NCBI RefSeq assembly: GCF_900142925.1
Contig: NZ_FRCN01000010.1
Location: forward strand, 186,001-250,000
DNA length: 64,000 nt
Source: Chitinophaga sp. CF418
Lineage (GTDB): Bacteria > Bacteroidota > Bacteroidia > Chitinophagales > Chitinophagaceae
Direction: 5' to 3'
Shown: one piece after another, positions 62,618-64,000 of the stretch
Layout: each line of letters opens with the position of its first letter
Position numbering within the stretch: position 1 is the stretch's first letter
Notes under the pieces: model-generated
The model's input: the letters and a program-made list of their open reading frames with translations, nothing else
The model's database searches: none
What the model was told of the DNA's origin: nothing
Program-made: the position numbers and the translations under genes

Positions 62618-62625
62618 CAAATCTA
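62618..62625 (-). promoter_or_regulatory. -7 box TAGATTTG of the acylphosphatase gene
   Basis: Exact TAnnTTTG match on the minus strand, 36 bases before the ATG at 62581. The -33 element is only T-rich, without TTTG. Confidence 0.45.
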
Positions 62626-62730
62626 CAAACAGCCGTGTAAAAGGAAAAATTAAAATCTAAATGGAATGGGTTAACAAACATGGGATAAAAGCCAATAAGG
62701 AAAAGAACTTTATGTATAATGTTATATTAT

Positions 62731-63205
62731 TTATGCGGAGTCAGCTGTCTATGTAAACTGATATTTTTTGCGGACCTATGCAGATTAAATATTACACAGC
62801 TTATGTATTTATGTAGCTTATTATGTAGTTTATTATGCAGATTACGCAGCATGGAAAACCATGTGGTTTATTGCAGACCATGCAGATTTACTGACTTGCA
62901 GTCAATGCAATCTACTATGCAGATCTATATATACTACGGACGTAACCAATATTAACCATGCCGATTGCGCAGGCTATGTAAACTGTGTAGTTCACTATAC
63001 AGACTATGCAATCATGCAAATTATATAGCTATACGTTTTGTAGTTATGCAGATGAATTACGCAGCCTATACAGTTATGTAAATGGTGTAGCGTACACAGT
63101 CTACGCGGTTTTATGCAGACGATGCGGATTACGCAAACTTTGCAGCGCTATGCAAATGATACAGCTTACACGGCTTTACATGCTTATCCAACTTATGCAG
63201 CGTAG
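62731..63205. repeat. degenerate array with about 9-bp period, core TAYGCAGNT
   Basis: About 475 bp built of imperfect units such as TATGCAGAT, TACGCAGCC, TATACAGTT, TATGCAAAT, TACGCGGTT. Unit length is mostly 9 bp with slips to 10-13. TGCAG alone occurs ten times on the plus strand (62779, 62836, 62872, 62881, 62897, 62918, 63047, 63114, 63141, 63196) and CGCAG three more. Two Cys- and Leu-rich open frames inside it follow from the repeat and have no gene features. It fills the gap between acylphosphatase and the RNA-ligase-like gene and reaches into the last codons of the latter. Confidence 0.85.
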
Positions 63206-63807
63206 TTAAACAGCGTAGCATCCTGCTGAACAGCTTCATCTCCGAATACAAATTCTTTCACTAACTCATAACTACCGCCACTGGCAGGTTTACGCAATAA
63301 TGAAAAGCTTTTGCATTGAAAACTGCGTACAAAAACCTGGTTGTAAAAGTGATCATATACTTTATCAAATTCAGGTGTACTGATAGCTCTCGCAATAGTA
63401 ATATGCGGCTTGAATGATCCTGGCTTTATATCAAACTCCTGTAGTATTTTTTTATGTAGCTCAGCGAGGGGTTTGGGATTAGCTACATTGATATAAATGG
63501 TACGTTTATCAGGGCCATGTTCAAAATGATCGAACTTTGAGGTATATAAAGTGAACCCTGATTGTTTCTTTACTACATCATCCAGCAGATGAACGAAATC
63601 ATCCTGAAATCTCGCAGGAAATACAGATCTGAAAAGGCTGATATGTGCTTTGGAAAAGCGACTGCCATACATTCCCAATTCCTGGGCTACTAATTTTTTC
63701 AATGCTGTTACGTCATTGGTAATGCTAGTGCCGGGACTTACTACCAACAAGTAATCATACAATGTTTCCTGTTCAAATGCAATGTTGTTATTTGTATGCA
63801 TAACCAA
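63193..63807 (-). CDS. 2'-5' RNA ligase / cyclic phosphodiesterase-like (LigT) protein
   Basis: A 204-residue 2H phosphoesterase-superfamily protein. Its two HxT/S motifs are H55-I-S-L and H135-I-T-I (KPHITIAR), each with the following hydrophobic strand. Members open cyclic phosphates or ligate RNA 2'-5'. The first two codons (ATG at 63807, ATG at 63801) are both possible starts. The C-terminal codons (YAA-stop) lie inside the 9-bp repeat array, so the array may have changed the end of the protein. Confidence 0.88.
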   Translation of the reverse strand: MVMHTNNNIAFEQETLYDYLLVVSPGTSITNDVTALKKLVAQELGMYGSRFSKAHISLFRSVFPARFQDDFVHLLDDVVKKQSGFTLYTSKFDHFEHGPDKRTIYINVANPKPLAELHKKILQEFDIKPGSFKPHITIARAISTPEFDKVYDHFYNQVFVRSFQCKSFSLLRKPASGGSYELVKEFVFGDEAVQQDATLFNYAA

Positions 63808-63854
63808 GTAAGTTTTAAACTTAAGATGTATTGGTTATTTGAATATTGACAATA

Positions 63855-63862
63855 CAAATATA
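63855..63862 (-). promoter_or_regulatory. -7 box TATATTTG of the LigT-like gene
   Basis: Exact TAnnTTTG match on the minus strand, with TTAG (three of four bases of TTTG) 19 bp upstream. The ATG follows about 50 bp later. Confidence 0.5.
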
Positions 63863-63876
63863 AAGAAGATTTCCAG

Positions 63877-63915
63877 AAATACTAACTTTTTTAGCATAAA
63901 ATACTAACTTTTTTT
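63877..63915. repeat. two 16-bp direct repeats with 22-bp period upstream of the LigT-like gene
   Basis: AAATACTAACTTTTTT at 63877-63892 and again from 63899, next to the -33 region of the promoter. Two helical turns apart, they could be paired binding sites. Confidence 0.5.
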
Positions 63916-64000
63916 GCTCATTAATATATCCACCTGGAACTGAACCCAATACGCCGACCTATATACGCATCCCGCTTTTATATCCATAAAAAAAGCAGTC

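Noticed and set aside
62731..63205. CRISPR array
   Set aside because: Units are about 9 bp and degenerate, without spacers of constant length, and no cas gene is present.
62719..63209. Two Cys-rich open frames in the repeat array (62719-62955 and 63006-63209) as repeat proteins
   Set aside because: Their composition follows from the 9-bp repeat, unit length slips break any protein period, and neither has a start context or family resemblance.

Overview
The window looks like chromosomal DNA of a Bacteroidota bacterium, most likely Chitinophagaceae (Chitinophaga-like). The reasons are a SusC/SusD pair with a hybrid two-component regulator, a TonB receptor paired with a DUF4249 lipoprotein, lipoproteins with short Bacteroidota-type signal peptides, the envelope block LptD / N-acetylmuramoyl-alanine amidase / MCE / OstA-like, many AraC regulators, and several promoters of the TTTG...TAnnTTTG type. 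The genus is inference. No tRNA, rRNA, CRISPR array, transposase or phage gene was seen.

Region 1 (1194-20554) is a polysaccharide utilisation locus. An acetylesterase, a GH2 enzyme and a hybrid two-component sensor/regulator lie on the minus strand. Divergent from them are SusC, SusD, a SusE-like binding lipoprotein, a GH53 endo-beta-1,4-galactanase, a clan GH-A enzyme and a second GH2 beta-galactosidase. The set fits uptake and breakdown of beta-1,4-galactan, such as pectic RG-I side chains: GH53 cuts the chain at the surface, SusCD imports oligomers, the GH2/GH-A enzymes release galactose, and the regulator senses an oligomer. A 99-bp collapsed remnant of an HTCS-GH2 pair sits just after the locus (20571-20669), partly as a perfect 26-bp direct repeat of the HTCS gene.

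Region 2 (20685-37845) is an accessory, mosaic stretch. It holds a large unrecognised protein with an eCIS-leader-like N-terminus, a class A beta-lactamase-like protein, an aldo/keto reductase with its AraC regulator, a MarR-GNAT-outer-membrane-protein operon, two alpha/beta hydrolases, an M57-type metalloprotease, an SDR lacking its catalytic residues divergent from a Crp-family regulator, two more AraC regulators and a PlsC-like acyltransferase.

Region 3 (37846-54025) is mostly housekeeping and envelope biogenesis. A 480-bp repeat-rich intergenic region (hairpins plus an 11-bp tandem repeat) is followed by LptD, amidase, MCE protein, OstA-like protein, NhaA (TTG start overlapping the previous stop), two paralogous small barrel proteins, the Nnr metabolite-repair enzyme, a K+-dependent type membrane pyrophosphatase, an AraC regulator and a small HMA-like protein.

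Region 4 (54106-64000) carries a TonB receptor/DUF4249 pair, a His/Asp-rich outer-membrane protein, a BlaI/M56 sensor pair with an operator-embedded promoter, a C1 peptidase, acylphosphatase and a 2'-5' RNA ligase-like protein. Two genes here are followed by a decayed copy of their own 3' end. Between the last two genes lies about 475 bp of a degenerate array with a roughly 9-bp period and no convincing coding function, the most unusual sequence feature in the window.
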